From an uncultured Saprospiraceae bacterium (GTDB taxonomy: Bacteria; Bacteroidota; Bacteroidia; Chitinophagales; Saprospiraceae): a DNA stretch of 56,208 nt. The notes beneath the pieces were generated by a model, which was not told the DNA's origin, made no database searches, and saw only the letters and a list, made by a program, of their open reading frames with translations. Below, in pieces: positions 32,230-40,222 of this stretch. Numbering within the stretch: the first letter of the stretch is position 1; each line of letters begins with the position of its first letter. Made by a program: the position numbers and the translations under genes. Where the stretch lies: NCBI GenBank assembly GCA_937934275.1, contig CALHAM010000083.1, positions 1 through 56,208 on the forward strand. The letters are read 5' to 3'.

Positions 32230-33258
32230 ATGAAGAAGACAGCACTTATTTGTGGTGCAGGCGGCTTCATCGGCAGCCATTTAGCCCGTCGCCTCAAGGC
32301 AGAGGGCTATTACGTACGTGGAGTGGACTTGAAATACCCGGAGTTTTCACCCACGGCCGCTGATGACTTTATTCTCGGCGACCTGCGCGACCCGTACGTG
32401 TGCCGGAACATACTCGACCGACCGTTTGACGAGGTGTACCAATTGGCTGCTGACATGGGCGGAGCAGGATACATTTTTACCGGCGACAACGACGCCGATG
32501 TCATGCACAATTCGGCGTTAATCAACCTGAACATCATCCCCCTGTGCGTTCAACTGCGCGTGGGCAAGGTGTTCTACTCTTCATCGGCCTGCATCTATCC
32601 GGCCTACAACCAGCAAGACCCAGACAACCCGCGCTGCTGCGAAGACTCGGCCTACCCTGCCCAGCCCGATAGCGAATACGGCTGGGAAAAGCTCTTCAGC
32701 GAGCGGCTCTACCTGTCTTTCCAACGCAACTATGGGTTAAATGTCTGTATCGCCCGCTTTCACAACATCTACGGCCCGGAAGGCGTATGGCGCGGCGGTA
32801 AGGAAAAGGCGCCGGCCGCGCTGTGTCGAAAAGTAGCAGAAACGCCCGACGGCGGTGAAATCGAAATCTGGGGCGATGGTCGGCAAACGCGCTCTTTTCT
32901 ATACATAGACGAGTGTATTGAAGCCGTGCGCCGCATGATGGCCTCTCAGTTTTCAGGCCCCCTCAACATCGGTTCGGATGAAATGATCGCGATCAACGAC
33001 TTGGCGCGTCTGATCATCCGCATTGCCGGCAAGCGGCTATTCATCCGAAATGTTCCCGGGCCGGAGGGCGTGCGCGGTCGCAATTCCGACAACACGCTCA
33101 TCCATCGGGTGTTGCAGTGGGCGCCAAATTCTCCCTTAGAGCTGGGCATACGCAAAACTTACGCCTGGATAGCGCAGCAGGTGGCTGCCTGTCAAAAGGT
33201 TGAGGTTATGAAAGTTTCTCATAGGAGCCATCGCTTGGGCCAAAATGGTTGTCCATAA
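32230..33258 (+). CDS. NAD-dependent epimerase, GDP-mannose 3,5-epimerase-like
   Basis: A 342-residue extended short-chain dehydrogenase. NAD-binding glycines are in ICGAGGFIGSHLA; the catalytic set matches plant GDP-mannose 3,5-epimerase: C121 in SSSACIYP, Y150-x3-K154 in EYGWEK, K193 in GGKEKAPAA. Further plant-like blocks are RFHNIYGPEG, WGDGRQTRSFLYIDECIEAV, LNIGSDEM and PGPEGVRGRNSDN. The predicted reaction is GDP-D-mannose to GDP-L-galactose (or L-gulose), probably for a surface glycan. ATG 32230 (MKKTALICGAGG) is the natural start. Close in order to the glycosyltransferase upstream and murQ downstream. Confidence 0.88.
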   Translation: MKKTALICGAGGFIGSHLARRLKAEGYYVRGVDLKYPEFSPTAADDFILGDLRDPYVCRNILDRPFDEVYQLAADMGGAGYIFTGDNDADVMHNSALINLNIIPLCVQLRVGKVFYSSSACIYPAYNQQDPDNPRCCEDSAYPAQPDSEYGWEKLFSERLYLSFQRNYGLNVCIARFHNIYGPEGVWRGGKEKAPAALCRKVAETPDGGEIEIWGDGRQTRSFLYIDECIEAVRRMMASQFSGPLNIGSDEMIAINDLARLIIRIAGKRLFIRNVPGPEGVRGRNSDNTLIHRVLQWAPNSPLELGIRKTYAWIAQQVAACQKVEVMKVSHRSHRLGQNGCP

Positions 33259-33431
33259 GCCATATGAGCTCTAAAGCGCGCTGGCCTTCCTCTGAGGGAG
33301 CTATCGGTTCAGCCCGGAAGCTTCCTGAGCGACACACTCCCTATAAAGATAACAGCAACGCCATTTGCGGGAAAGCATCGGAACTTTGTGGCCCCTACCT
33401 GCCCATCGAGCTTAAGGCCTTTCACCTGATT

Positions 33432-34238
33432 ATGGAATTCATCACCGAGCAATCGTCGCCGCACCGGCATTTAGAGACCCTCAGCACACGCGAACTCTTG
33501 GAGCGCATCAATGCGGAAGATAAGACTGTGCCCTTTGCGGTAGAGCGCGCCCTGCCACAGATAGAGGCTTTAGTGGAGGCTTTAGTGCCGCGCATGGCCG
33601 CGGGCGGGCGCCTTTTTTACATTGGAGCGGGCACTAGTGGTCGCCTAGGCATTGTAGATGCTTCAGAGCTACCGCCCACATTTGGCGCGCCGCCAGGTTG
33701 GGTGGTAGGTATCATCGCCGGTGGCGATGGCGCCATTCGCAGAGCCATCGAAGGTGCGGAAGATAGCCAGACACAGGCTTGGCTCGACCTTCAGGCACAC
33801 CAAATTGACGAGTGCGACTTTGTGGTCGGTATTGCCGCCTCAGGAACTACGCCTTATGTCGTCCATGGCTTGCGCGCCTGCCGGCAGCACGGCATTCCTA
33901 CCGGATGCATCACCTGCAACCCAGGAGCGCCCTTGCTCGCAGAAGCAGACTACCCAGTGTTGATCGTTACCGGCCCCGAGTTCATTACTGGCAGCACCCG
34001 CATGAAGGCGGGCACGGCTCAAAAGTTGGCCCTAAACATGATTTCTACCGCAGCCATGATCCGGCTAGGCCGCGTACAAGACAATAAAATGGTGGATATG
34101 CAGCTGAGCAACCAAAAACTCATCGCCCGCGGCACGCGCATGGTGGCCCAAGCCACCGGCCTAGAGGAAGAGCGCGCCCGGCAGCTGCTGTTGAAATACG
34201 GCAGCGTCCGAGACGCTGTAGCGGCCTTTAAACCTTAA
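33432..34238 (+). CDS. murQ: N-acetylmuramic acid 6-phosphate etherase
   Basis: A 268-residue SIS-domain lyase that cleaves the lactyl ether of MurNAc-6-phosphate to GlcNAc-6-phosphate and lactate in peptidoglycan recycling. Hallmarks are TEQSSPHRHLETLSTRELLE, GAGTSGRLGIVDASELPPTFG (with the catalytic Glu) and ITGSTRMKAGTAQKLALNMIS. Slightly shorter than E. coli MurQ (298), as usual for the phylum. ATG 33432 (MEFITEQSS) is preferred; 173 nt separate it from the epimerase. Its last 11 nt overlap the end of convergent lpxK. It could act with the GlcNAc kinase and glucosaminidase at the right end of the window. Confidence 0.95.
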   Translation: MEFITEQSSPHRHLETLSTRELLERINAEDKTVPFAVERALPQIEALVEALVPRMAAGGRLFYIGAGTSGRLGIVDASELPPTFGAPPGWVVGIIAGGDGAIRRAIEGAEDSQTQAWLDLQAHQIDECDFVVGIAASGTTPYVVHGLRACRQHGIPTGCITCNPGAPLLAEADYPVLIVTGPEFITGSTRMKAGTAQKLALNMISTAAMIRLGRVQDNKMVDMQLSNQKLIARGTRMVAQATGLEEERARQLLLKYGSVRDAVAAFKP

Positions 34239-35295
34239 ACTCCATTAAGAAGCGCTTCACTTCAGCCTGAAAGGCTGCCTCGTCGTCGCGATCGAAAACA
34301 ACGCGTACAGGCAAGACGAATATGGGCAGCTGATGCTTCCAAAAGTACTCCCGATAGCGCTCCAACCGCGTAGCGTCTTTCTCAGTAGTGAGCAGTAACT
34401 TGTTCGTTCCCGGCATGGCTTCAAAGCGCCGGCGAATGTCCTCCAAGTCGCTATCGGTGAAATAGTGGTGATCGGCAAATTCAAAAGCGTAAACCGAGCG
34501 CAGTTGTTGGCCCAAATAGCTCAGCAAATAATCGGTGTGCGCAATGGCGCTAACCAACAGCGCGTCGGTGTAAGCGCTTAAAGGGCGGCGCACATCGGGG
34601 CGAAGCAAATCGTAAGGCTCTTCGTACTGGTAGCGCGAAAAGAACACCCGCTGACGCGGCAAGGGTGCTATCTCTTGCGCCATAGCAGTGCGCTGCTCCT
34701 CCGTAAGCTCTGCTGGGCACTTGGTAACGATGATTAAGTCGGCCCGCCGATAGCCGTTGCGGCCTTCGCGCAAGCGTCCCGAAGGCATTAGCCAATCGCG
34801 CGTAAAAGGGCGGCTGTACTCCGTAAGCAGGATGTTAAGACCAGGCTCAACGGCTAAGTGCTGAAAAGCGTCGTCGAGCAAAACGCACTGCGTCTCCGGG
34901 TTGCGGCGCACCAATTCCGGTATCCCCAAAACCCGGCTTTCGCTTACGCAAACGGGCACGTTGGGAAACTTGCGCTTAATCTGAAGCGGCTCATCGCCTA
35001 CCTCTTCAGCCGTGTCTATGACACTGACTGGGCGATAACCTTGTGTCTTGCGTCCGTAACCACGACTCAGTACCGCTACTTCGAGGTACTGGTCCAACCA
35101 CCGCACCAGATACTCGATGTGGGGGCTTTTACCCGCACCCCCTACGGTCAGATTGCCCACCGAAATCACTGGAATATCGAACCGCGCGCGCTTAAGCACG
35201 CCTAAGCGGTACATAGTCTTGCGCACGCCAACGGCTATGCCGTATAGGAGCGAAAACGGTAGAAGCAATACCCGAATAACAATGTCTTCTGCCAT
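34228..35295 (-). CDS. lpxK: Tetraacyldisaccharide 4'-kinase
   Basis: A 355-residue membrane-associated kinase that phosphorylates the 4' position of the lipid A precursor. Features: N-terminal hydrophobic helix (VIRVLLLPFSLLYGIAVGV), P-loop SVGNLTVGGAGKSP, VLSRGYGRKTQGY, DDAFQHLAVEPGLNILL and a C-terminal TTEKDATRL motif. Length is normal. ATG 35295 (MAEDIVIRV) is chosen; the frame upstream runs into the tRNA. A TATCTTCG box ends 8 nt before the ATG. It overlaps convergent murQ by 11 nt at the 3' ends. Confidence 0.95.
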   Translation of the reverse strand: MAEDIVIRVLLLPFSLLYGIAVGVRKTMYRLGVLKRARFDIPVISVGNLTVGGAGKSPHIEYLVRWLDQYLEVAVLSRGYGRKTQGYRPVSVIDTAEEVGDEPLQIKRKFPNVPVCVSESRVLGIPELVRRNPETQCVLLDDAFQHLAVEPGLNILLTEYSRPFTRDWLMPSGRLREGRNGYRRADLIIVTKCPAELTEEQRTAMAQEIAPLPRQRVFFSRYQYEEPYDLLRPDVRRPLSAYTDALLVSAIAHTDYLLSYLGQQLRSVYAFEFADHHYFTDSDLEDIRRRFEAMPGTNKLLLTTEKDATRLERYREYFWKHQLPIFVLPVRVVFDRDDEAAFQAEVKRFLMEFKV

Positions 35296-35303
35296 AAAGT
35301 AGG

Positions 35304-35311
35304 CGAAGATA
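35304..35311 (-). promoter_or_regulatory. Candidate -7 box for lpxK (near-leaderless)
   Basis: TATCTTCG on the minus strand, 8 nt before the lpxK ATG; lies after the tRNA-Phe terminator, so lpxK likely has its own promoter. Confidence 0.45.
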
Positions 35312-35376
35312 AAGAGGGAGGGAAACTTGATGGATGTGCTGGAAGGAGCGCTTCCCTCGCCATCAAACCCGTATAG

Positions 35377-35412
35377 AAAAATGGCCCGAAGGGAGATGAA
35401 ATCCTTCAGGCC
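35377..35412 (-). terminator. Intrinsic terminator of tRNA-Phe
   Basis: On the minus strand a 10-bp stem (GGCCTGAAGG / CCTTCGGGCC, one wobble) with a 10-nt loop and then ATTTTT, 28 nt past the tRNA 3' end. Confidence 0.75.
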
Positions 35413-35440
35413 ACAGCTCATTAAAATCGCGCTTTTTATG

Positions 35441-35513
<73 letters not shown>

Positions 35514-35698
35514 TTCTTTTCAATGCGGGTGCAAATATGCAACTATCGCTTCCACAGAAACAAATCCTACTCCGATTTTTTTCATAGGCAGGCGCTTCGT
35601 CCGTTCAAGGTCTCCCTTCACAGAGAGGACACTCCGCTGATAAATAGCCGCTTAAGGCGGTGTTTCTCGCGTCGGCAGCCAAGTCCGTCGGATTTGCG

Positions 35699-35706
35699 TA
35701 CTTTTG
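35699..35706 (+). promoter_or_regulatory. Candidate -7 box for the MtfA-like gene (near-leaderless)
   Basis: Exact TACTTTTG followed by C, ending 7 nt before the ATG at 35714. It also decides the start: the in-frame upstream ATG at 35660 would lie before the promoter. Confidence 0.55.
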
Positions 35707-35713
35707 CCCAAGT

Positions 35714-36550
35714 ATGCGTCAGACGTTTGCCCACTTGCTCCTATTACCTTTTGTGGCCGGCGCGCTTTTTTTTCTCTACCTAGCTTGGAACGATAGCGAT
35801 TATGCCGTAGGCATTATTCCGTTTGTTCTGGTAGGTGCAACCATTTGGATCTTTAGCCCTCAAATCAACTGGTGGTGGTACTCCCGTCGGCCTCCTGAGC
35901 TGCCGGATGCGCTGCGCACATTGCTGGAGCGCACAAGTGTTTTTTATCGCGCATTGCCCCCAAACGGACAGCAGCGCTTCCGACACCGGATCGCTCTCTT
36001 CATGATGGGCACCGATTGGATGCCTATGGGCTGGCCTGAAGGGCAAGCGCTGCCGCTGGACGTTCAGCTGGCGCTGGCCACTCAGGCCGTAACGCTCACG
36101 TGGAATGAGCCGGAATTCCTGTTTCAGCAGTGGGAAAAGGTAGTGGTCTATCCGCACCCTTTCCCTTCTCCTCAACACGACTACCCCCACGCCTCCGAAC
36201 TTTACGCTCCAGATGGTTGCCTGCTTTTTTCGGCAGAGCAGCTGATGGCCAGTTTCCTGCAACCAGGCTCCATGTACAACATCGGCATGCACGAGTACGC
36301 CAAAGCCTTTGTCATGACGTACCCCGACCGTCCCTACCCTACCCTTGACTTGCCCGATATTTGGGAGCGTTTGGAAGCCTGCAGTCGCATGTCGCGCGCT
36401 CACGTAGCGTCGGTGGTAGGCATCGATGACATTGAGCCACTGCCCGTCGCTATACACCACTATTTTCTTTTTCCGCAGGCTTTCCGAGCTGCCTTACCGG
36501 AGGCCGCTGCCGCCTTCGATGCCGTTTTTGGCAGATCACAACCGCACTGA
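35714..36550 (+). CDS. MtfA/peptidase M90-like membrane protein with altered zinc motif
   Basis: A 278-residue protein. Two hydrophobic segments (about 5-24 and 30-48) are followed by an MtfA-like domain: QQRFRHRIALFMMG, DVQLALATQAVTLTW, and EKVVVYPHPF match the family. Where MtfA has HExxH, this protein has H193-E-Y-A-K197, and the later glutamate region reads EPLPVAIHHYFLFPQAF (E241 kept, second acidic residue replaced by His). It may be an inactive relative or use another ligand. MtfA in enterobacteria is a zinc aminopeptidase affecting the Mlc repressor; that role need not hold here. Five nt separate it from recO. Confidence 0.7.
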   Translation: MRQTFAHLLLLPFVAGALFFLYLAWNDSDYAVGIIPFVLVGATIWIFSPQINWWWYSRRPPELPDALRTLLERTSVFYRALPPNGQQRFRHRIALFMMGTDWMPMGWPEGQALPLDVQLALATQAVTLTWNEPEFLFQQWEKVVVYPHPFPSPQHDYPHASELYAPDGCLLFSAEQLMASFLQPGSMYNIGMHEYAKAFVMTYPDRPYPTLDLPDIWERLEACSRMSRAHVASVVGIDDIEPLPVAIHHYFLFPQAFRAALPEAAAAFDAVFGRSQPH

Positions 36551-36555
36551 GAACT

Positions 36556-37281
36556 ATGCTGCTGCACACCCGGGGTATCGTCTTTCACACGCGCAAATAC
36601 GGCGAAACGAGTGTCATCTCAGACATTTTCACGGAGGCACAAGGATTGCGCGGCTTTATTGCCGGCAGTGTGCGCACTCCCAAAGCGCGCATCGCGTACA
36701 GCCTCTTTCAGCCCATGACCATCGTGGACATGGTCAGCTACTTTCGCGACAATACTCATCAGCTCCACCGCCTTAAGGAAATGCGCGCAGCCGTAATATT
36801 TCAGCGCATTCCTTTCGAAGTCCGCCGGGGAGCTGTGGCACTCTTCATGGCCGAAGTGTGCCGTAAAACCATCCACGAAGGTGAGGAAAATCCGGCGCTA
36901 TTTGCCTTTCTGGAAGAAAACCTGTGCTGGCTCGACCAAACGGAACACCCGATTGCTAACCTTCACCTGCACTTTTTACTCCATCTGTCGGCTCACTTAG
37001 GCCTGCAAATTGAACCCGTAAGCCAGCGACCTGTCTTCTTCGATGCTCGAGAGGGGATTTTTACCCCCATTCTGCCTGAGCATGCCTTTGGCCTGGGTGC
37101 CCGCGCCTCAGAACAACTGTGTGCCCTGCTGGAGCAGCCGCTCCAGCAATGCCACGAGGTGGCCCTACTGCGCAGTGAGCGAAGAGCGCTGCTTGAAGGG
37201 CTGCTGCTCTTCTATCGCTTTCGCGTGCCGGGTTTTCAGACGGTCCACACTCCGGAGATTTTGGAGATGGTGCTCGGATGA
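36556..37281 (+). CDS. recO: DNA repair protein RecO
   Basis: A 241-residue recombination mediator that with RecR loads RecA on SSB-coated DNA. It has the OB-fold N-terminus (TRGIVFHTRKYGETSVISDIFTEAQG) and the helical middle (EVCRKTIHEGEENPALFAFLE), followed by FDAREGIFTP. The zinc-cysteine cluster of some RecO proteins is absent, as in other Bacteroidota RecO. It starts 5 nt after the MtfA-like gene and is followed after 6-30 nt by a methyltransferase gene, so it is probably part of a mixed operon. Confidence 0.93.
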   Translation: MLLHTRGIVFHTRKYGETSVISDIFTEAQGLRGFIAGSVRTPKARIAYSLFQPMTIVDMVSYFRDNTHQLHRLKEMRAAVIFQRIPFEVRRGAVALFMAEVCRKTIHEGEENPALFAFLEENLCWLDQTEHPIANLHLHFLLHLSAHLGLQIEPVSQRPVFFDAREGIFTPILPEHAFGLGARASEQLCALLEQPLQQCHEVALLRSERRALLEGLLLFYRFRVPGFQTVHTPEILEMVLG

Positions 37282-37311
37282 AGATAAGTGAAACCTAAAA
37301 ATACACGCATC

Positions 37312-38016
37312 ATGTCGTTGCTCCGTTGGGCCGACCGCTTTTTGAGGTACAGTAAGGGTTTTCTGCCGCCGGCCTGGCGGCTGCCGCTGCGCGCAACTGC
37401 GTATGCCTACAGCTCGGAAGCCGAACCGGAGCTGCATTACTTGCCGCTCCTGTGCCCGCACTTGCGCACGGCTGTGGACGTCGGAGCCAACCACGGCTAC
37501 TATGCCTACCACATGGCGCGCTGTTTCGAGCAGGTGTACGCCTTCGAGGCCAACGCACAAGAGGACTTTGACCTGTGGCACAGCCGGATAGCCAACTTGC
37601 ATGTGTTTGACTATGGCCTATCTGACCGCTCAGGGGCAGCCATCCTCCATATTCCCGTGTATCAGAACCAACTGCTGACAGGCTGGGCTTCAGCAGTGGA
37701 CCGAGGCCTGCCTTTTGCTGAAGGTTTTCAGCAGGTGAAGGCCCGCATGGAGCCCTTAGACGATCAGCCCTTTGTCGGAGAGCGCCCCGTCGACCTAATA
37801 AAAATAGACGTTGAGGGCTGCGAGTTAGAGGTTTTGCGCGGCGGCGAGCAGGTCATTCGGCGCGACCGGCCTGTCCTCATTATTGAGGATAACCCCGAGG
37901 CACGCGCCCAACTGCGCGGATGGTTGGAGGCAATGGGTTACCGCGCTTATGCTATCGGCCAATTGGTGGGTAAATCTTTGCCCTCGCCCAATTTAGTGTG
38001 GAGAAGTGCACATTAA
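37312..38016 (+). CDS. FkbM family methyltransferase (1)
   Basis: A 234-residue SAM-dependent methyltransferase. Motif I is AVDVGANHGYYAYHMA, the acidic motif is YAFEAN, and the FkbM signature is LIKIDVEGCELEVLRGGEQV. FkbM enzymes O-methylate sugars or natural-product hydroxyls. ATG 37312 (MSLLRWADRF) is preferred; a GTG at 37288 gives eight more residues and cannot be excluded. It follows recO closely and precedes a second FkbM gene by 77 nt; the two proteins share the fold but not close sequence. Glycan methylation is a reasonable guess given nearby polysaccharide genes. Confidence 0.85.
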   Translation: MSLLRWADRFLRYSKGFLPPAWRLPLRATAYAYSSEAEPELHYLPLLCPHLRTAVDVGANHGYYAYHMARCFEQVYAFEANAQEDFDLWHSRIANLHVFDYGLSDRSGAAILHIPVYQNQLLTGWASAVDRGLPFAEGFQQVKARMEPLDDQPFVGERPVDLIKIDVEGCELEVLRGGEQVIRRDRPVLIIEDNPEARAQLRGWLEAMGYRAYAIGQLVGKSLPSPNLVWRSAH

Positions 38017-38093
38017 AAAACCGAGCACTTATCGCACTTTTGCCGCTGGTTAAGCCGTGAAAACGCCAAACACTGCTCACCCAACGCCCGAGT

Positions 38094-39020
38094 ATGAATC
38101 AGAAAGCCATGTTGCAGGCATTAGACAAGGTGGCGCAATTGGCCGCCGCCTCCAAATGGGAAAGATTCTGGGAAAGTCCGCTCCGGTACGCAGAAGCCGT
38201 TTTGTTTCGCGAAGTGGTCTTTAAACAAAGGCGGAAAGAGCACAGCGTATGGCGAAGGACATTCTTTGGCGCTCCTATGCAGCTGCTCTTACCCTCTGGA
38301 ACCGATATTTATCTCACGGGCGGCAAAACACACCCCTCTGAAATCCGGCTAGCTCGCTTCCTGATTCGGCACTTACGCGAAGGCGATATCTTCTTCGATA
38401 TTGGCGCCCATTACGGTTATTTCACTCTTCTAGCTTCTGCGTTGGTGGGTAGCAATGGCCGCGTTGTGGCCTTTGAAGCCGCACCTGCGACCTTCCCCGT
38501 CTTGAAGACGAACACTCGCAACATCACTAATGTATCGGCGCACGATTTAGCCCTATCCGACAAAGAGGCACTGCTCACGTTTTACGAGTTTCCCAATCTG
38601 TACTCAGAATACAACACTTTAAACATCGAACAATTCAAAGGCGAAAGATGGTTTACCCGGTATCCGCCCAGAGAAATTAGAATCCCTTCTGTTCGATTAG
38701 ATACTTTTGTCACAGAGATGGGCCTGCGCCCAACCGTTCTGAAGATAGATGTAGAAGGCGCTGAGGATAGCGTCATGCGAGGTGCTCAGACGTACTTAAC
38801 TGTTCAGGCACCGCTGATTGTCATGGAATACTTGGCTCAAAAACGCCACAACGCCTCTCATCGGCGCGCTGAAGAAATGCTCCGCGCTTTGGGCTACTAC
38901 CCCTTTTGCATCGATGAGGACGGCGGCATTCAGCCATTGCTCGGGTCAATAGCGACCTATCTGACAGACAACTGCATGGAGTCGGATAACGTCGTTTTTG
39001 TCAAAAACCAACCTCACTAA
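38094..39020 (+). CDS. FkbM family methyltransferase (2)
   Basis: A 308-residue SAM-dependent methyltransferase with a ~75-residue N-terminal extension before the fold. Motif I is FFDIGAHYGYFTLLASALVG, followed by VVAFEAAPATFPVLKTN, and the FkbM signature is VLKIDVEGAEDSVMRGAQTYL. The N-terminal part is helical and basic and could bind the acceptor. It is the second of a tandem FkbM pair. Substrate unknown. A weak stem-loop follows at 39070-39101. Confidence 0.88.
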   Translation: MNQKAMLQALDKVAQLAAASKWERFWESPLRYAEAVLFREVVFKQRRKEHSVWRRTFFGAPMQLLLPSGTDIYLTGGKTHPSEIRLARFLIRHLREGDIFFDIGAHYGYFTLLASALVGSNGRVVAFEAAPATFPVLKTNTRNITNVSAHDLALSDKEALLTFYEFPNLYSEYNTLNIEQFKGERWFTRYPPREIRIPSVRLDTFVTEMGLRPTVLKIDVEGAEDSVMRGAQTYLTVQAPLIVMEYLAQKRHNASHRRAEEMLRALGYYPFCIDEDGGIQPLLGSIATYLTDNCMESDNVVFVKNQPH

Positions 39021-39069
39021 TGCTGAGAGTTGCTGGGAGTACGCGCTTCAACCACACCGCTGAAGGCGA

Positions 39070-39101
39070 TGCCTGAAGTATGGCGTTCTCACCTTTAGGC
39101 A
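39070..39101 (+). terminator. Weak stem-loop after the FkbM pair
   Basis: A 9-bp stem TGCCTGAAG / CTTTAGGCA (one wobble) with a 14-nt loop and a short T-containing stretch. Terminator role is only suggested by position. Confidence 0.35.
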
Positions 39102-39169
39102 CTTCTTTGGAGAGAACTAAAATGCAGTTTAAAAATTCTATCGACATATAGCCTAATAACCAAAACATG

Positions 39170-39177
39170 TAAATTTG
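39170..39177 (+). promoter_or_regulatory. Candidate -7 box for the DUF5362-like genes
   Basis: Exact TAAATTTG followed by C, 55 nt upstream of the ATG at 39233. Confidence 0.5.
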
Positions 39178-39232
39178 CTTTCAGCTTAAGCGTTATTTTT
39201 TTTGAAAGTCCATATTAAAAAACAACACCATC

Positions 39233-39685
39233 ATGGAAAACAACTATGAGCAGCCCCTAGACCTGGGCTTCGAAGCCAAAGAGTCCCCTCAAGGAGAGCT
39301 GAGGTTTCGCATCACCTCCGAAATACGCCGATACTGGAAAGAGACAGCCCGTTGGGGCATGTTCTTTTCAATAATCGGTCTCCTGTACATTGGCATAGCC
39401 CTTTTGACTTTTTTCTTGTCCATTTCACTGTTAGGCATTCACGAATCCACCCTGTCGACTTTCTTCATCCTCGTGGCCTTAGCCATTATAGTGCCTCTAT
39501 GGTGGTTGATGTTCAGGTTTTCGCGCTACACACAGAAGGCCGTGCTACACGACGACCCGGCTGCAGCTCACGTAGGCTTCACCAACTTGCGCCGTCTGTT
39601 TCAACTACTTGGCATTCTGCTTATTATTCTACTTGTCTTTTATGGAATAGTCATCCTAATAAGCCTGATAGCGGTGCTGGGATAA
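39233..39685 (+). CDS. DUF5362-like small membrane protein (1)
   Basis: A 150-residue inner-membrane protein. A polar N-terminus (1-35) precedes about four hydrophobic segments: two near 40-65, one near 75-95 (FFILVALAIIVPLWWLM) and one at the C-terminus (LLGILLIILLVFYGIVILISLIAVLG). Between them is FSRYTQKAVLHDDPAAAHVGFTNLRRLF, the cytoplasmic loop pattern of DUF5362. Start ATG 39233 follows a -7 box by 55 nt. The next gene encodes a protein of the same layout, suggesting duplication. Function unknown. Confidence 0.65.
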   Translation: MENNYEQPLDLGFEAKESPQGELRFRITSEIRRYWKETARWGMFFSIIGLLYIGIALLTFFLSISLLGIHESTLSTFFILVALAIIVPLWWLMFRFSRYTQKAVLHDDPAAAHVGFTNLRRLFQLLGILLIILLVFYGIVILISLIAVLG

Positions 39686-39766
39686 TTGGGCGACACTCCT
39701 CGAGGCCTGCTTGAAGGCAAGCCAAGTACTTCATTCCATCCCTCATCTTTTATGTTCGAAGTCAAT

Positions 39767-40213
39767 ATGGAAAATACACTCAAAACCCATGGCAGTTTAG
39801 CCTACAGCAATGAGGCCATGCACCAAGAGTGGAACACTACTGCCTATTGGGCCAACTTTATAGCTATTGTCAATTACGTCTTGCTGAGCTTCAGTGTTTT
39901 AGCCCTTTTTCGTGTGTTGAGTGACAGGCAGCTCTTTTACCTACCCCCCTCCATCGTCGTGGTCTTAGTCTTTCTGTTACTTTTAGGCGTAGCTTTTATC
40001 CTGACTACTTTTTTATATCGCTTTGCCCGCAAAATGAGACAAGCCTTCATGTTTGGAGAGCAAGAAGACTTTGAGGTAGCTTGGCTCAACCTCCGGAATT
40101 ATTTTCGGTGGACGGGAATAATCATGATTGTCGTATTAGCGGCCTATTTGTGTTTGGTATTAATCCTCGCATATAAGCTTGTAAACAGTTTTGGGGACAT
40201 GGGTCCTTTCTAA
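39767..40213 (+). CDS. DUF5362-like small membrane protein (2)
   Basis: A 148-residue protein laid out like its upstream neighbour: polar N-terminus with HQEWNTTAYWANFIAIVNYV, helix pairs, then FARKMRQAFMFGEQEDFEVAWLNLRNYFRWTGIIMIVVLAAYLCLVLI. The loop FARKMRQAF...DFEVAWLNLRNYF aligns with FSRYTQKAV...AHVGFTNLRRLF of the first copy. ATG 39767 (MENTLK) is preferred by analogy with MENN of the neighbour; ATG 39752 is also possible. It ends 9 nt before the convergent GH13-GH31 gene. Function unknown. Confidence 0.62.
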   Translation: MENTLKTHGSLAYSNEAMHQEWNTTAYWANFIAIVNYVLLSFSVLALFRVLSDRQLFYLPPSIVVVLVFLLLLGVAFILTTFLYRFARKMRQAFMFGEQEDFEVAWLNLRNYFRWTGIIMIVVLAAYLCLVLILAYKLVNSFGDMGPF

Positions 40214-40222
40214 GTCTTGCTT

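Noticed and set aside
31964-32233. An 89-codon frame upstream of the epimerase
   Set aside because: Overlaps the candidate promoter and epimerase start, has no homology I recognise, and its composition is not protein-like.
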